Of a DNA stretch of 64,000 nt, positions 44,118 to 54,230 are shown piece after piece. The first letter of the stretch is position 1, and each line of letters starts with the position of its first letter. This DNA comes from Chitinophaga parva. GTDB lineage: Bacteria > Bacteroidota > Bacteroidia > Chitinophagales > Chitinophagaceae. The position numbers were made by a program, and so were the translations under genes. The notes beneath the pieces were generated by a model. That model was given only the letters and a program-made list of their open reading frames with translations. It had not been told where the DNA came from and ran no database searches. The stretch lies in NCBI RefSeq assembly GCF_003071345.1, contig NZ_QCYK01000001.1, positions 620,001 through 684,000 on the forward strand, read 5' to 3'.

Positions 44118-45932
44118 TTATTGCGTCACCTTGTTCAGCTCATCTCCTGCTTTTAGCACCGCCTCGTTCACTTCTTTTACCTTGCTGGCCTCCATCTTCT
44201 CTACTTTCCTGTCATACGTCAATACCCCGTTCACTTCGTGCTCCACATCCGTGGTCTGCGTGTAGATGGCTACGCTCAATCCGCGGTAACGCATCAACTG
44301 TTCCACACAATCCAGCAAATAAGTATACCGGTCTGTGAGCGCTGCTTTTGTAGGCTGAAAATCATACGCATTGTTCTCCACCGGCCACATATGGCCGCGT
44401 ACAAACAAGCCTACGCCGCCAAACTCGCCCAGGGAGGCTGCGCGCTTTCCATCGGGCTCCGATGCGCCGTTTGGACCCACGTAAATGTGGGTGTCCACGT
44501 AATCGCCGTTACCAGGATCGCCATAGGCTTTCTGGTAGGAAGGATTGTTGTTAAATCCCGAATTGCCATTCACCAGCCGGGATGGGTCATAGGCTTTCAC
44601 CCAGTTGGTGATGTTCTTTACGTCAAAGGCGCCCCAGTTCTCGTTGAAAGGTACCCAGGTAATGATGGAGGGGGAATTGTAGTGTTCGTCAATGAGTGCC
44701 TTTAATTCCTGGCGGAAGGTGGTACGGCATTTCAGCGTGTCTTCATTTTGGTACCAGATTGCAGGCATATCCTGCCATACCAGCAGGCCCAGTTTATCTG
44801 CCCAGTAGTAGAAACGTTGCGGCTCCGTTTTCATGTGCTTCCGGATCAGGTTAAAACCGGCGTTCTTGGTGTACTGGATATCATATTTAAGCGCGGCTTC
44901 CGTGGGGGCGGTGAGCACACCGTCCGGCCAGTAGCCCTGGTCCAGGAGGCCCAGTTGCATTACGAATTTACCGTTGAGCAGGGGGCGTACCACGCCGTTT
45001 ACTTTGCCCAGCTTAATATCCCGCATGCCGAAGTAGCTGGTCACTTCATCGGCCACACTGCCGTCCGGGTTGTGCAGGGTGAGTTTGAGGTCGTAGAGGA
45101 AAGGCTCACCGGGCGACCATAACACCGGGTTTTCAATGGGCAGGTAGAATGCCTCACCGGTGGCGGCATTTGCCCGGGAAACCACTTCTTTGCCATTAAG
45201 GGCTATGGCAGTCACCTTAGCCTTGCCAGGGCTGTTGACGATCACCTGGAGGCGTTTGCCGTCTACATCGGGCAGCAATTTTATGTTGCTGATGTAGGTG
45301 GGATTCACCGGCTCCAGCCACACGGTTTGCCAGATGCCGGAGGTAAAGGCATAGTCGCCGCGGGGGCCGTTCTTGCCGGACGGGGTGCGGCCGTCGTTGG
45401 GGTCGTGTGCCGCTACCACGATGGTGTTGGTGCCATCCTGTAAAAAAGGCGTGATATTGATGTTGAAGGCATCATAGCCACCGGCATGCGTACCGGCTTT
45501 TTTGCCATTTATAAAAATGGTGGCGTCATGGTCCACCGCGTCAAAGTGGAGCAGCACGTTCTTATGCCCCCATGCGGCGGGGATCTCAAAAGTGCGGCGG
45601 TACCACATATTGATCTCCTGCGGGCGCTGTATGCCAGACAGGTATGATTCCGGGCAATAAGGCACCCGGATCTTTTCCGCGCCTTCAAAGGATGCAGGCT
45701 TTGACGGATTGAGTGCGGCTGGCGCGGCCTTACCGCCTTTGTAGTCCCACTGGCCATTGAGACACAGCCAGTCGGCGCGCTGGAGTTGCGGGCGGGGATA
45801 TTCGGAGAGCGGTACGTCCGCATGCATGGCATCGTCGGTCCAGGGCGTTGGTAACCGGGCATCCTGTGCAAAGGAGCTGGCCGCGTACATCAGCGCAAGA
45901 ATTGAGAGGGCGAGCGAGGGGTAGCGTTTCAT
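44118..45932 (-). CDS. Exported glycoside hydrolase family 2 enzyme (beta-galactosidase/glucuronidase-like)
   Basis: A 604-residue protein with a signal peptide (1-22). GH2 order: sugar-binding domain (about 35-200, with WYRRTFEIP and a jelly-roll), immunoglobulin-like domain (about 200-310), then TIM barrel. The acid/base Glu is in VPFNENWGAF, the nucleophile Glu in ASLGEFGGVG. It hydrolyses terminal beta-linked sugars, possibly galactose, glucuronate or mannose; substrate cannot be named. It lies downstream of susD after a hairpin, and shares a TTGGTTACGTG element with the susC upstream region. Confidence 0.9.
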   Translation of the reverse strand: MKRYPSLALSILALMYAASSFAQDARLPTPWTDDAMHADVPLSEYPRPQLQRADWLCLNGQWDYKGGKAAPAALNPSKPASFEGAEKIRVPYCPESYLSGIQRPQEINMWYRRTFEIPAAWGHKNVLLHFDAVDHDATIFINGKKAGTHAGGYDAFNINITPFLQDGTNTIVVAAHDPNDGRTPSGKNGPRGDYAFTSGIWQTVWLEPVNPTYISNIKLLPDVDGKRLQVIVNSPGKAKVTAIALNGKEVVSRANAATGEAFYLPIENPVLWSPGEPFLYDLKLTLHNPDGSVADEVTSYFGMRDIKLGKVNGVVRPLLNGKFVMQLGLLDQGYWPDGVLTAPTEAALKYDIQYTKNAGFNLIRKHMKTEPQRFYYWADKLGLLVWQDMPAIWYQNEDTLKCRTTFRQELKALIDEHYNSPSIITWVPFNENWGAFDVKNITNWVKAYDPSRLVNGNSGFNNNPSYQKAYGDPGNGDYVDTHIYVGPNGASEPDGKRAASLGEFGGVGLFVRGHMWPVENNAYDFQPTKAALTDRYTYLLDCVEQLMRYRGLSVAIYTQTTDVEHEVNGVLTYDRKVEKMEASKVKEVNEAVLKAGDELNKVTQ

Positions 45933-45946
45933 GTTTGATTTAATGG

Positions 45947-45957
45947 TTGGTTACGTG
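45947..45957 (-). promoter_or_regulatory. Motif shared by GH2 and susC upstream regions
   Basis: TTGGTTACGTG on the plus strand (minus CACGTAACCAA) occurs here, 14 bp before the GH2 start, and again at 50774-50784 before susC. Candidate operator or leader element. Confidence 0.35.
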
Positions 45958-46054
45958 TGGGGAATAAAAGTGTTAATTCGTCCTGAAGATAATAGTTAGC
46001 CCGCGACCTTAAAAGCGAAGATTGGAAACAAGCGAAAAAAATCGCCGGTAAATA

Positions 46055-46082
46055 ACAAAGGCCGCTGCAAGGCGGCCTTTGT
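46055..46082 (-). terminator. Hairpin between susD and the GH2 gene
   Basis: Arms ACAAAGGCCGC (46055-46065) and GCGGCCTTTGT (46072-46082) form an 11-bp stem. It may end susCD transcription or only attenuate it. Confidence 0.7.
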
Positions 46083-46117
46083 GAGGGAAAGGATCGATAT
46101 GTAGCTCACTGTTCCGG

Positions 46118-47656
46118 CTACCAGTTTACATTCTGCTCCATCTTTGTGTTGGCATTGATCTCCGGCTGTGGAACCGGGAAATAATCATACTTCGGGGATT
46201 GGAAATACTGTTTTCCCACTTTGTCGCTGTTCCCTATTTCCTGGGTTAGCAGTCCCCAGCGTTTCAGATCATAGAAGCGCTGGTTTTCCCTGGCAAATTC
46301 CAGCATCCGCTGGTGGCGGATCTCGGCCATCAACTGGTCCTGGGAGTACCCGCCCGGCAATGCAGCCAGTTGCGCGCGGGCCCTGATCTGCTGCACATAC
46401 GGATAGGCCGCAGCGGTATTGCCCTGCATGGTTTCCGCTTCGGCAATCATCAGCAATACATCCGCATAGCGCAGCGCCCGTTCATTGTTGCTGGAGGTAT
46501 AGTCAGAAGCGCCACTGGCGCCGGTAATTTCGCCGTCCTGGTTATAGTTCTGGTATTTTTTGATGAGGCTACTGAAACCAAAACTCAATGTGAAACTACT
46601 GAACGGTTTATTGTAGAAGGTGGCGCCGGGATAGTTCCACACCATAGTGGCATACATTCTCGGGTCAAAATCATTGGCCGTTGTTTTTTCTTTTTTAAAC
46701 TCATTGAACAGTTTATCTGTAAAGCTCACTTCAAACCAGCCGGCCACTTCAGACGGTGCAAACTCCTGCGCGGTCGTTACACCCAGGGCCTGGCCTGCGT
46801 TCTCGCCGGACCAGGGGTTGGTGCCGCCCACGTCGCCCAGCTGGATCTCGAAAACAGACTCCTGGTTGTTTTCCTTGGTAGCCACGAAATTGTCGCCATA
46901 ATTGGTCATCAGTTGATACGTGAAAGGAGCCGTGGTCAACTGTTTCAGTGTTGTTTCTGCGGCTGCCCAGTCTTTCGTGTACAACTGTGATTTGCCCAGG
47001 AAGCCGAGGGCTGCGCCTTTCGTGGCACGGCCCACCCATTGTGCAGTATAGCTAACCGGCAGGCCTGTGGCGGCATCCGTAAAATCCTGTTTCACCTGTT
47101 TCCAGACATCCGCCTCTGGCGATTTGGCTACAAAATAGTCGTCCTTGCTTTGCGGTGTTTTTAAGATGATGGGAGCATCTCCGAAATTGATCACCAGGAT
47201 GAAATAATTCAGGCCCCGTAAAAATTTGGCTTCCGCGATATAGGCATGTTTTGCATCATCACTCAGGCCGGGTACTTTGTCTATGTTCTCCAGGATCTGG
47301 TTGGAACGGAAAACAGCGCGGTAGCAGTCATTCCACAGGTCGTTCAAAGGGCCACTGTCGGGGGTATTGGTAAAGGTTGACAAACGGTACAGGTCGGCCA
47401 CGTCGTTGCGGATAAAGAAATCATCGCCGCGGCCGTTGGCCAGTTCAATCCCTCTCACGCCCCAGAAACCACCGTTTACATCCCGCAGCAGGGAATAGGT
47501 GGCTGCCAGTGAACTTAACACATCACTTTCGGACTTCCAGTAAGTCTCCGTGGTGATCTGGTTAGGATTGGATAATTGCAGTGCCTCCTTCTTACAGCTC
47601 ACCATTGCCAGCTGCAGGCTGGCAATACAACTCAGTATATAAAAGCTCTTTTTCAT
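46118..47656 (-). CDS. SusD/RagB-family outer-membrane glycan-binding lipoprotein
   Basis: A 512-residue lipoprotein; Cys21 follows a lipobox-like MVS, so the mature protein is anchored at the cell surface. SusD hallmarks are the early WKSESDVLSSLAATYSLLRD helix and the C-terminal LRYADVLLMIAEAE and IRHQRMLEFARENQRFYDLKRW segments. It captures oligosaccharide and closes over the SusC pore. It starts 19 bp after susC. The ATG at 47656 is chosen; upstream only a TTG is present. Confidence 0.95.
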   Translation of the reverse strand: MKKSFYILSCIASLQLAMVSCKKEALQLSNPNQITTETYWKSESDVLSSLAATYSLLRDVNGGFWGVRGIELANGRGDDFFIRNDVADLYRLSTFTNTPDSGPLNDLWNDCYRAVFRSNQILENIDKVPGLSDDAKHAYIAEAKFLRGLNYFILVINFGDAPIILKTPQSKDDYFVAKSPEADVWKQVKQDFTDAATGLPVSYTAQWVGRATKGAALGFLGKSQLYTKDWAAAETTLKQLTTAPFTYQLMTNYGDNFVATKENNQESVFEIQLGDVGGTNPWSGENAGQALGVTTAQEFAPSEVAGWFEVSFTDKLFNEFKKEKTTANDFDPRMYATMVWNYPGATFYNKPFSSFTLSFGFSSLIKKYQNYNQDGEITGASGASDYTSSNNERALRYADVLLMIAEAETMQGNTAAAYPYVQQIRARAQLAALPGGYSQDQLMAEIRHQRMLEFARENQRFYDLKRWGLLTQEIGNSDKVGKQYFQSPKYDYFPVPQPEINANTKMEQNVNW

Positions 47657-47675
47657 AACGTTAAAAATTTTTGAT

Positions 47676-50600
47676 TTACAATCCGATTTGAACACCTACA
47701 GAAATGGTTCTTGCAAGCGGGTAGGCCACGTGGCCAAAGTCAACCCCCCGGTCAAAAATGCTTCCTGTTCTACCCAGGTCGGGATTGAACCCGGTGTACT
47801 TGGTAATTGTAAACAGGTTGTCTGCGCTTACATAGGCTCTTAAGGAGCCGTCGTTCCAGCGTTTCTTTACCAGGTCTGTGAAAGTGTACCCTATCTGCAG
47901 GGTTCTCATTCTCAGGTAAGATCCGTTTTCCAGGAACCTGGAGGACGTCCGGTCATTGAAATTGGGGTCATTGATCACCGCACGGGGCACCGTGGTACCG
48001 TGGTTTTGCGGCGTCCAGGCATGCATGGTGGATGCTGCATAGTTAAACTCCAGGCTCATACTTTCCAGGTCCTGGCGCAAACCGTTGTAGATCTTATTGC
48101 CATGCGTGCCCTGGAAATAAGCATTGAGATCAAAATGTGCGTAAGACAAATTGAAGCCCAGGCCATATTCAAATGAAGGGAAAGGGCTGCCCATATACAC
48201 TTTGTCCTGGTCATTGATCTGGCCATCGCCATTTTTATCGTAGAATTTTATATCACCGGGAGCAGCATTGGGTTGGATCAACTGGCCGGATTTGTTATAC
48301 GCATTTACTTCCTCCTGCGACTGGAAAATGCCGAGCGCCTTGATCAGGTAAAAGCCGGTAATGGGGCCACCGGCTTCCGTCAGCGTGCTGGAAGCGCCGT
48401 GGTGTGTAGGTTGCCCGCCGAAGATCTGCTGGGAGCCGGTACCCAGTTCCAGCACTTTATTTCTGACCAGGCTAAAGGTTCCGTAAACATTGTAGTTGAA
48501 TTTACCTGCATGATCTGCATAGCTGGCGCCCACTTCAAAGCCGCTGTTCCTGAGCTTCCCGGCATTTACAACAGGATTAGACACGGAGCCCGCGGAGCCG
48601 GGGATGGGCACATTCAATAATACATCGTCCGTGGTTTTCACAAAGTAGTCGGCCGTAACATTCAGCTTGTCTTTCAGGAAGCCTGCATCAAAACCGATAT
48701 TGCTGGTTTTGGTGCTCTCCCATTTGATGTTCGGATCTGCAAAGGCAGTTTGAATAGAACCAAACCATTTTTGTTGCGCAGCACCGGTAACATAGTTGAT
48801 ATTAGACGCAATGGCAGCGCTGTACTGGTAGTCCCCGATCTCCTGGTTGCCCAGCACACCGTAGCTTGCCCGGAGCTTTAAGGTCGAGACCACGGGGTTG
48901 GATAGTGCCTGGTAAAACTTTTCGTTGGAAATATTCCAGCCCAATGCAATGGAAGGGAAATCACCATACCGGTTTGCACTGCCAAACCTGGAAGAGCCAT
49001 CGCGGCGGATACTTGCCGTCAGTAAATACCGGTTATCGTATGCATAGATCACGCGGCCCAGTAAAGAAGCCAGCCTGCTTTGGGTGCTATTGCCACCGGT
49101 GGTGGAGATGCCTGCGCCTGCGTCAATGTTTTTAATACCGTCCGGCAGATCTGTACGCGCGGAATACAAATAGGTGTAATTGTTTTTCTGGTAAGTGTAA
49201 CCAGCCAGCGCCTGGATGCTGTGTTTTCCAACGGTTTTGCTATAGTTCAGTGTATTTTCCACTAGCAGCAGGTCTGTCTGGTCTTTGCTGACGCCCAGGT
49301 CGTTTGTGGGATGCGTAAATAATGTGCCCACATTATATCTCCGCGTATAATCCGTACCGGTTCCAAATGTGCTGGTGTAACCAAAGTTCAGTTTGTAAGT
49401 AAGATCGGGTGTGATGGACAGTTCTGCATAGGCATTGGCCAGCACGTTACTGGCCACCCGGTCAATGCTTTCCAGGTATAACTGTGCTACGGGGTTGGCC
49501 ACATTCACTACCGGGCCGTAGGCACCGGCAAAGCCGCCAATAGCGGTGGAATCATAGATCTGGAAAACGGGGATCATCTTAGCCGCAGATCCCACCGGGT
49601 CGCCGCCCTGGCCACCCCAGCCACCGGGCATGTTGATCGTTTTTTCCTGCGTCAGGAGTACCGTTTCACCGATCTTCAAAGGCCCTTTTTTCGTTTCAGA
49701 TTTTACGCGGAGGTTGTAGCGCTTGTAGCCGGTAACGTCTACAATGCCCTGCTGGTTTGTATAACCGCCGGAAAAGCTGTAGTTGCTATTGGCATTGCCA
49801 CCACTCACAGTCATATCATATTGCTGGATGGGCGCGGTTTTGTAAATGGCATCCTGCCAGTCTGTACCCTTGCCTAACTGGGCCGGGTTAGCGGCAATAT
49901 CCAGCCTGGGCAGCCCTGCTGCGTCATGCGCTGCATTGCTTACGGTGGCCCATTGCTGTGCGTTTAAAACAGACACCTCGTGCGCAATGTGCTGCACGCC
50001 ATAATTGGCGTTAAACGCGATGGCTACCTTTCCGTTCCTGCCGGATTTTGTAGTTACCAGCACCACGCCATTTGCCGCACGGGAACCGTAGATAGCCGCA
50101 GCAGAAGCATCTTTCAGCACATCTATGGATTGAATATCTGCCTGGCTCAGGTTATTAATGTTGGCCACCGGTACGCCATCCACCAGGTACAGCGGCGCTG
50201 CGTTGCCAAGGGTACCAACGCCCCTGATCAGGATCCTGGTGCCTGCACCGGGATTGCCACCGGCAGATTCAATGGTAACGCCGGGCAGCTTCCCCTGCAG
50301 TGTTTTTGTAAGATCACTTTGCCCCTGGGCTGCAATGTCAGCACCTTTGATGTTGGCAATGGCACCGGTTAGATCTTTCTTTTTAACCGTGCCATACCCG
50401 ATCACCACTATTTCGTTCAGGTTACTGGCGGTAGTGGCTATTACCACGTTCATCACTGGCGCGTTAACCGGAATTTCTTTGGTTACATACCCCACTGCTT
50501 TGAAGACCAACGTGGCTCCCTTGGCGGCATGGATGGTATATTTTCCATTCGCATCCGTAATGGTACCCTGTGAAGTATTTTTGATAATAACAGTAGCCCC

Positions 50601-50747
50601 CGGGATAGCGGTGCCATCATCCTGCGATGTAACAACGCCCGAAATAGTACTTGCCTGTTGTGCAAATGCACTATGACCCAGCAGGCAGGCCAGGAAAAAA
50701 GACAACAGCGATAGATTTCTTAAAAATCCAATGGGAAACGTTTGCAT
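47676..50747 (-). CDS. SusC/RagA-family TonB-dependent outer-membrane transporter
   Basis: A 1023-residue protein with a signal peptide (about 1-30), a carboxypeptidase-like beta-sandwich (about 34-105), a TonB box/plug boundary (NEIVVIGYGTVKKKDLTGAI) and plug (about 110-240, PLYLVDGVPVANINNLSQADIQSIDVLKDASAAAIYGSRAANGVVLVTTK), then the barrel. It imports oligosaccharides with SusD. No anti-sigma-interacting N-terminal extension is present, so it is probably not a FecIR-type self-regulated receptor. The ATG at 50747 is chosen over an upstream TTG. Confidence 0.96.
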   Translation of the reverse strand: MQTFPIGFLRNLSLLSFFLACLLGHSAFAQQASTISGVVTSQDDGTAIPGATVIIKNTSQGTITDANGKYTIHAAKGATLVFKAVGYVTKEIPVNAPVMNVVIATTASNLNEIVVIGYGTVKKKDLTGAIANIKGADIAAQGQSDLTKTLQGKLPGVTIESAGGNPGAGTRILIRGVGTLGNAAPLYLVDGVPVANINNLSQADIQSIDVLKDASAAAIYGSRAANGVVLVTTKSGRNGKVAIAFNANYGVQHIAHEVSVLNAQQWATVSNAAHDAAGLPRLDIAANPAQLGKGTDWQDAIYKTAPIQQYDMTVSGGNANSNYSFSGGYTNQQGIVDVTGYKRYNLRVKSETKKGPLKIGETVLLTQEKTINMPGGWGGQGGDPVGSAAKMIPVFQIYDSTAIGGFAGAYGPVVNVANPVAQLYLESIDRVASNVLANAYAELSITPDLTYKLNFGYTSTFGTGTDYTRRYNVGTLFTHPTNDLGVSKDQTDLLLVENTLNYSKTVGKHSIQALAGYTYQKNNYTYLYSARTDLPDGIKNIDAGAGISTTGGNSTQSRLASLLGRVIYAYDNRYLLTASIRRDGSSRFGSANRYGDFPSIALGWNISNEKFYQALSNPVVSTLKLRASYGVLGNQEIGDYQYSAAIASNINYVTGAAQQKWFGSIQTAFADPNIKWESTKTSNIGFDAGFLKDKLNVTADYFVKTTDDVLLNVPIPGSAGSVSNPVVNAGKLRNSGFEVGASYADHAGKFNYNVYGTFSLVRNKVLELGTGSQQIFGGQPTHHGASSTLTEAGGPITGFYLIKALGIFQSQEEVNAYNKSGQLIQPNAAPGDIKFYDKNGDGQINDQDKVYMGSPFPSFEYGLGFNLSYAHFDLNAYFQGTHGNKIYNGLRQDLESMSLEFNYAASTMHAWTPQNHGTTVPRAVINDPNFNDRTSSRFLENGSYLRMRTLQIGYTFTDLVKKRWNDGSLRAYVSADNLFTITKYTGFNPDLGRTGSIFDRGVDFGHVAYPLARTISVGVQIGL

Positions 50748-51230
50748 AAAGTGGAATTTATTTGTTTGCAATATTGGTTACGTGGAATGCCGTTTAAACC
50801 GGGTGAGTTTAACAGCGTTGCGCTAAATAGCCCTGTGTGTTAATGCCGTTTTTTTTAAGAAAAAGAGATACCGCAAGCCATCAACCTGGTAGCTCGGGAA
50901 CACGGGTGTTATGAATTTCAGTGCATCGTGGAATGAAACACCTCCGGAATACAGCGGTGTCAAGCACTTTAAAAAACGTGGATAATTCTAATGGATCGCT
51001 ATGTGTTACTGTTTCGTTTATGACAGCCGGGTTGGTCATCCCGGAAGTTGCTTATTCCCATTATGGACGGATGGGAATGGTGACGGCTATAAATATAGAG
51101 ATTATTATTTTATTTGTCTAATGGACAATTAATAAAAGTACAGATTTTTTCCGGGCGCAATACAGGAGCAGTGAGAAAGGGATGTATCAGCAAAGATAGC
51201 ACCCTGCAGCCAACCGACGCCTTACGTTGT
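50748..51230. other. Intergenic stretch upstream of susC, 483 bp
   Basis: It contains the TTGGTTACGTG motif (50774-50784) and an A/T-rich tract near 50850. No clear terminator follows the upstream GH2 gene and no good -7 box was found. Nothing else is recognisable. Confidence 0.5.
50774..50784 (-). promoter_or_regulatory. Motif shared with the GH2 upstream region
   Basis: Second copy of plus-strand TTGGTTACGTG, 26 bp before the susC start. See 45947-45957. Confidence 0.35.
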
Positions 51231-54077
51231 TCACCAGTTGCACAGCGCCGTTAGTTTTTCTGCGGGAACTGCTGTTGAGGGCTTGAAATTGTTTCCGGAC
51301 ATATATTGCAGCAGGCTGTATTTTAATTGCACGGCCGCGGGCCTGTTATCGAGATTACCGGTTAGATCAATACCGGAAACCAGCAGGCGTCCTTTACCCA
51401 CCTTGCATTCAAAGACCAGTCCCAGGGGTCTGGCGGTTACCCAGTCGTCAATCACCCTTACTATTGGTACCAGGCCCGGGTTTAGCTTATCTAATTCGAT
51501 GGCATTGGAATGCGTCATGCCATCAAACCATTGCCAGTTGCTATGATTTTGGGTGGGGAAGTATTTTAATGCGGGATGGGACGGATCACAAAGTATGCCC
51601 AGCGATACCGGCGGCTGTTGATTGGTCCAGGCCGTGTTCCAGAAAATGCTGGAGAAGCCGATGGCAATACCGCCGCCGAATTCCGGTTTCAGCGTCCCCT
51701 TCTTTATTGACAACAAAACTTTTTTGCCGGCCTGCAGCTGGTCAAGGATGCTTTGATCCATCTTTGAAGTTACGATCACATCATTATTCACCTGTGGTAA
51801 CCGAGACGGATAAACGAAGATGTCCCACTCATTTTCATGACCGGCTACATTTACCTGTACGGTGAGCCGGGCAGGCTCCGTGATGGTGGCCAGTGGCTGG
51901 GAGAAAGCGCCGAGGGCTATCTGGCCATTGGGAATGTCCTGCGTTTCCAGGTTGCCGGAAAACAACACCTGGCCATCTTTATTGCGTATTTTCCAGGAGG
52001 GGGTTATGCCGGTTAATTTTCCTGGTCCGTATTGCGCCATTTCCACCGTTCCGTGGATGGTTTCGTCATTCCTGTAGATCATTTTAGGCAGCCGGAGCAG
52101 TGGCACCATGGGCCCGCAGAACCGGGCGTATTCATTGCCGGTGATGTAGCCTTTATCCTGCCAGAAGGTGTTCACTACGCCTACCAGCGCCGTGCCCTGG
52201 CCCGGAAAATCATTTAAGCCCAGTAACTGGAATCCTGCAAATCCTTTTGTTCTCAGCGCAGCTTCGATATCAGCCTTATAACAAAGCACCTGTAATTTAC
52301 CCGATGCATGCAGGAAGTCGCGGGCCAGTGGTCCCATTCCATGTTCCGCCAGGACATCCCTGAAAATTTCAAAATTGTGTGCCTTTAATACCCCGGTATA
52401 TTTTGCGATCTCGCTGAAATCGGGGTAAACGCACCATTGGCCGATCTCGTGGCCTATCGTGGGTTGGGGATTATTGCGGATAATGGCTTCCCAGTCATAA
52501 TCGGTACTTGGTTCGTGGCTGTTGATGATACTTTTTAAGCCCTCCCCCCAGCGTTGTATCCGGGGATCCGGGGTGCTGTTATAATCGCTTTCTTTAATTA
52601 CCGGCCATCCGGAGCCCGTGGTGTATAACCTGCGCGGATCCTGGTGCTGCCAATACATGACGAATTTGCGGAGATAGTCTACATGGTTTTTGCCAGCCGG
52701 CTCGTTGCCATAGGCCATCATACAAAATGACGGGTGATTGCCAAAGGCCTGCACGATCCGCCTGCTTTCCGCATAAATGAAGGAATCGAGGGGTGTCCCG
52801 TCGCCAATAACAGCGCCCTGGTTTGCCCAGCTGCTGCATTCAATCTGCAGGTAAAGCCCTAACTGGTCTGCTGCTTCAAACGCCGCTTCGGGAGGGCACC
52901 AGGAGTGAAACCGGATATGATTAAGGCCATAAGATTTGCATTGTTTAAAAACATCCCGCCAGGATTTTACGTCAACGGGTGGATAACCGGTTAATGGATA
53001 CGCAGCACAATCCAACGTACCGCGTAAAAATGTGAGGCGGTCATTGATCGTGAATTGCGTGCCTTTGCTGGCAAACTTCCGCATGCCGAACTTCAGTTCT
53101 TTTTTGTCCAGCACCTGCCCGTTTTCCAGCAGCGTTAGTTTCAATTGATACAGGGCGGGGTGAAATTCATCCCATAGTTTCATGTGCTCCCCGATGGGAA
53201 GTGCAATGGAAAGATCGTTGGCTGTATCTGCCACGGGTATGGACGTTGCGGGAAGCGGCCGTTTACGACCTTCATTATCGTACAGTTCCATCGTGAGCCG
53301 CAGCTTGCTCCCATGAAGGCTGCTTTTCTTCAACGCAGCATGGAGGGCAACCTGGCGTTTGTAGATGTCCGGGAATACCTGTACGTCGTCAAGATATGCA
53401 GCGTGTTTGCGTGTTAAAAGGAGCTGGCCGGTCATGCCATTCCAGTTACCTTGGGTGTGGTCAGAGATGCTGTGTGAGTTAGGGCCTACATTGATGTCAG
53501 TCACCCGGTTGTCTACCCTCACAGTGAGAAGATGGCGTCCCGGGGAGATGGTGTTGCCCAGGTGGAACACATCCGGCGTACCAAGGCTGTTTGCCTTGCC
53601 TGCAAAGTGTGAATCGATCCAGACAGCGGTTTCCCAATGGCTTCGCTCGATGAATAATTCAAGATCGCTTCCATGCCAGGATGGTGGGACGTTTATTTCT
53701 TTTTGGTACCATGCAGGCCCTTTGTAGTATTTAACTGGTTGCAGCCAGAAAGGGATCTTCAGGTTGGAAGGCACTCTATACTTTGCATACCGGGGCTGCG
53801 TGTACCAGCTGGAATCTGAAAGGGTGGCGGTCCATGGTGTGTGTACGTCTATGTTATTGCCCAGGTTATTGGTGGTCATGGAACCGGGCAGTTTAATATG
53901 GCCGGACAGGGGTTTGTTGAACCAGGCCTCCGTTATGCCTTTATCCAGGGAATCTACCTGGAAGTTCCAGTCTCCCGCCAGGTTAATGCGGTCTCCGGGT
54001 AGATCCTGTGCTGACAGCTTGTTGAAGGTTGTGGGCAGGCACAAAATTGCTAACAGGAGGGCGGGTAACTTCAGCAT
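51231..54077 (-). CDS. Large exported glycoside hydrolase family 2 enzyme
   Basis: A 948-residue protein with a signal peptide (1-23). The GH2 core is a beta-sandwich (about 30-230), an Ig-like domain, and a TIM barrel with the acid/base Glu in MAYGNEPAG and the nucleophile Glu in TIGHEIGQWCVYPDF, a motif of the GH2 branch acting on plant-type or host-type glycans. After the barrel, the last 250 residues hold Ig-like and amidotransferase-like folds of unclear role (VVTSKMDQSILDQLQAGKKVLL, then VGKGRLLVSGIDLTGN). It is the first gene of the locus in the direction of transcription. Confidence 0.88.
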   Translation of the reverse strand: MLKLPALLLAILCLPTTFNKLSAQDLPGDRINLAGDWNFQVDSLDKGITEAWFNKPLSGHIKLPGSMTTNNLGNNIDVHTPWTATLSDSSWYTQPRYAKYRVPSNLKIPFWLQPVKYYKGPAWYQKEINVPPSWHGSDLELFIERSHWETAVWIDSHFAGKANSLGTPDVFHLGNTISPGRHLLTVRVDNRVTDINVGPNSHSISDHTQGNWNGMTGQLLLTRKHAAYLDDVQVFPDIYKRQVALHAALKKSSLHGSKLRLTMELYDNEGRKRPLPATSIPVADTANDLSIALPIGEHMKLWDEFHPALYQLKLTLLENGQVLDKKELKFGMRKFASKGTQFTINDRLTFLRGTLDCAAYPLTGYPPVDVKSWRDVFKQCKSYGLNHIRFHSWCPPEAAFEAADQLGLYLQIECSSWANQGAVIGDGTPLDSFIYAESRRIVQAFGNHPSFCMMAYGNEPAGKNHVDYLRKFVMYWQHQDPRRLYTTGSGWPVIKESDYNSTPDPRIQRWGEGLKSIINSHEPSTDYDWEAIIRNNPQPTIGHEIGQWCVYPDFSEIAKYTGVLKAHNFEIFRDVLAEHGMGPLARDFLHASGKLQVLCYKADIEAALRTKGFAGFQLLGLNDFPGQGTALVGVVNTFWQDKGYITGNEYARFCGPMVPLLRLPKMIYRNDETIHGTVEMAQYGPGKLTGITPSWKIRNKDGQVLFSGNLETQDIPNGQIALGAFSQPLATITEPARLTVQVNVAGHENEWDIFVYPSRLPQVNNDVIVTSKMDQSILDQLQAGKKVLLSIKKGTLKPEFGGGIAIGFSSIFWNTAWTNQQPPVSLGILCDPSHPALKYFPTQNHSNWQWFDGMTHSNAIELDKLNPGLVPIVRVIDDWVTARPLGLVFECKVGKGRLLVSGIDLTGNLDNRPAAVQLKYSLLQYMSGNNFKPSTAVPAEKLTALCNW

Positions 54078-54230
54078 GTGTACGAGAATTTGGTTGATGG
54101 AGGAAATGGTGCTCTAAACTTACGGAGATCGCGGAGGTTGTTAAATGGACTAAAGCTGCAAAAGGATAGACAATCTTATCAGGGAGCGGGAAAAATGGGC
54201 GGTGACGGGAAATGCGCGATTGCTGAAAAT

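Larger units (their letters stand above)
44118..54077 (-). other. Small polysaccharide-utilisation locus
   Basis: Four genes in one direction: GH2 (948 aa), SusC, SusD, GH2 (604 aa). Both GH2 enzymes are exported exo-type glycosidases; no endo-acting enzyme or surface glycan-binding protein beyond SusD is present, and no HTCS or sigma/anti-sigma pair. This fits import of short oligosaccharides. SDR and AraC genes downstream have their own promoter boxes and may be unrelated. Confidence 0.75.

Noticed and set aside
50921..51121. 66-codon plus-strand frame upstream of susC
   Set aside because: No family resemblance, opposite to local gene direction and in an AT-rich leader region.
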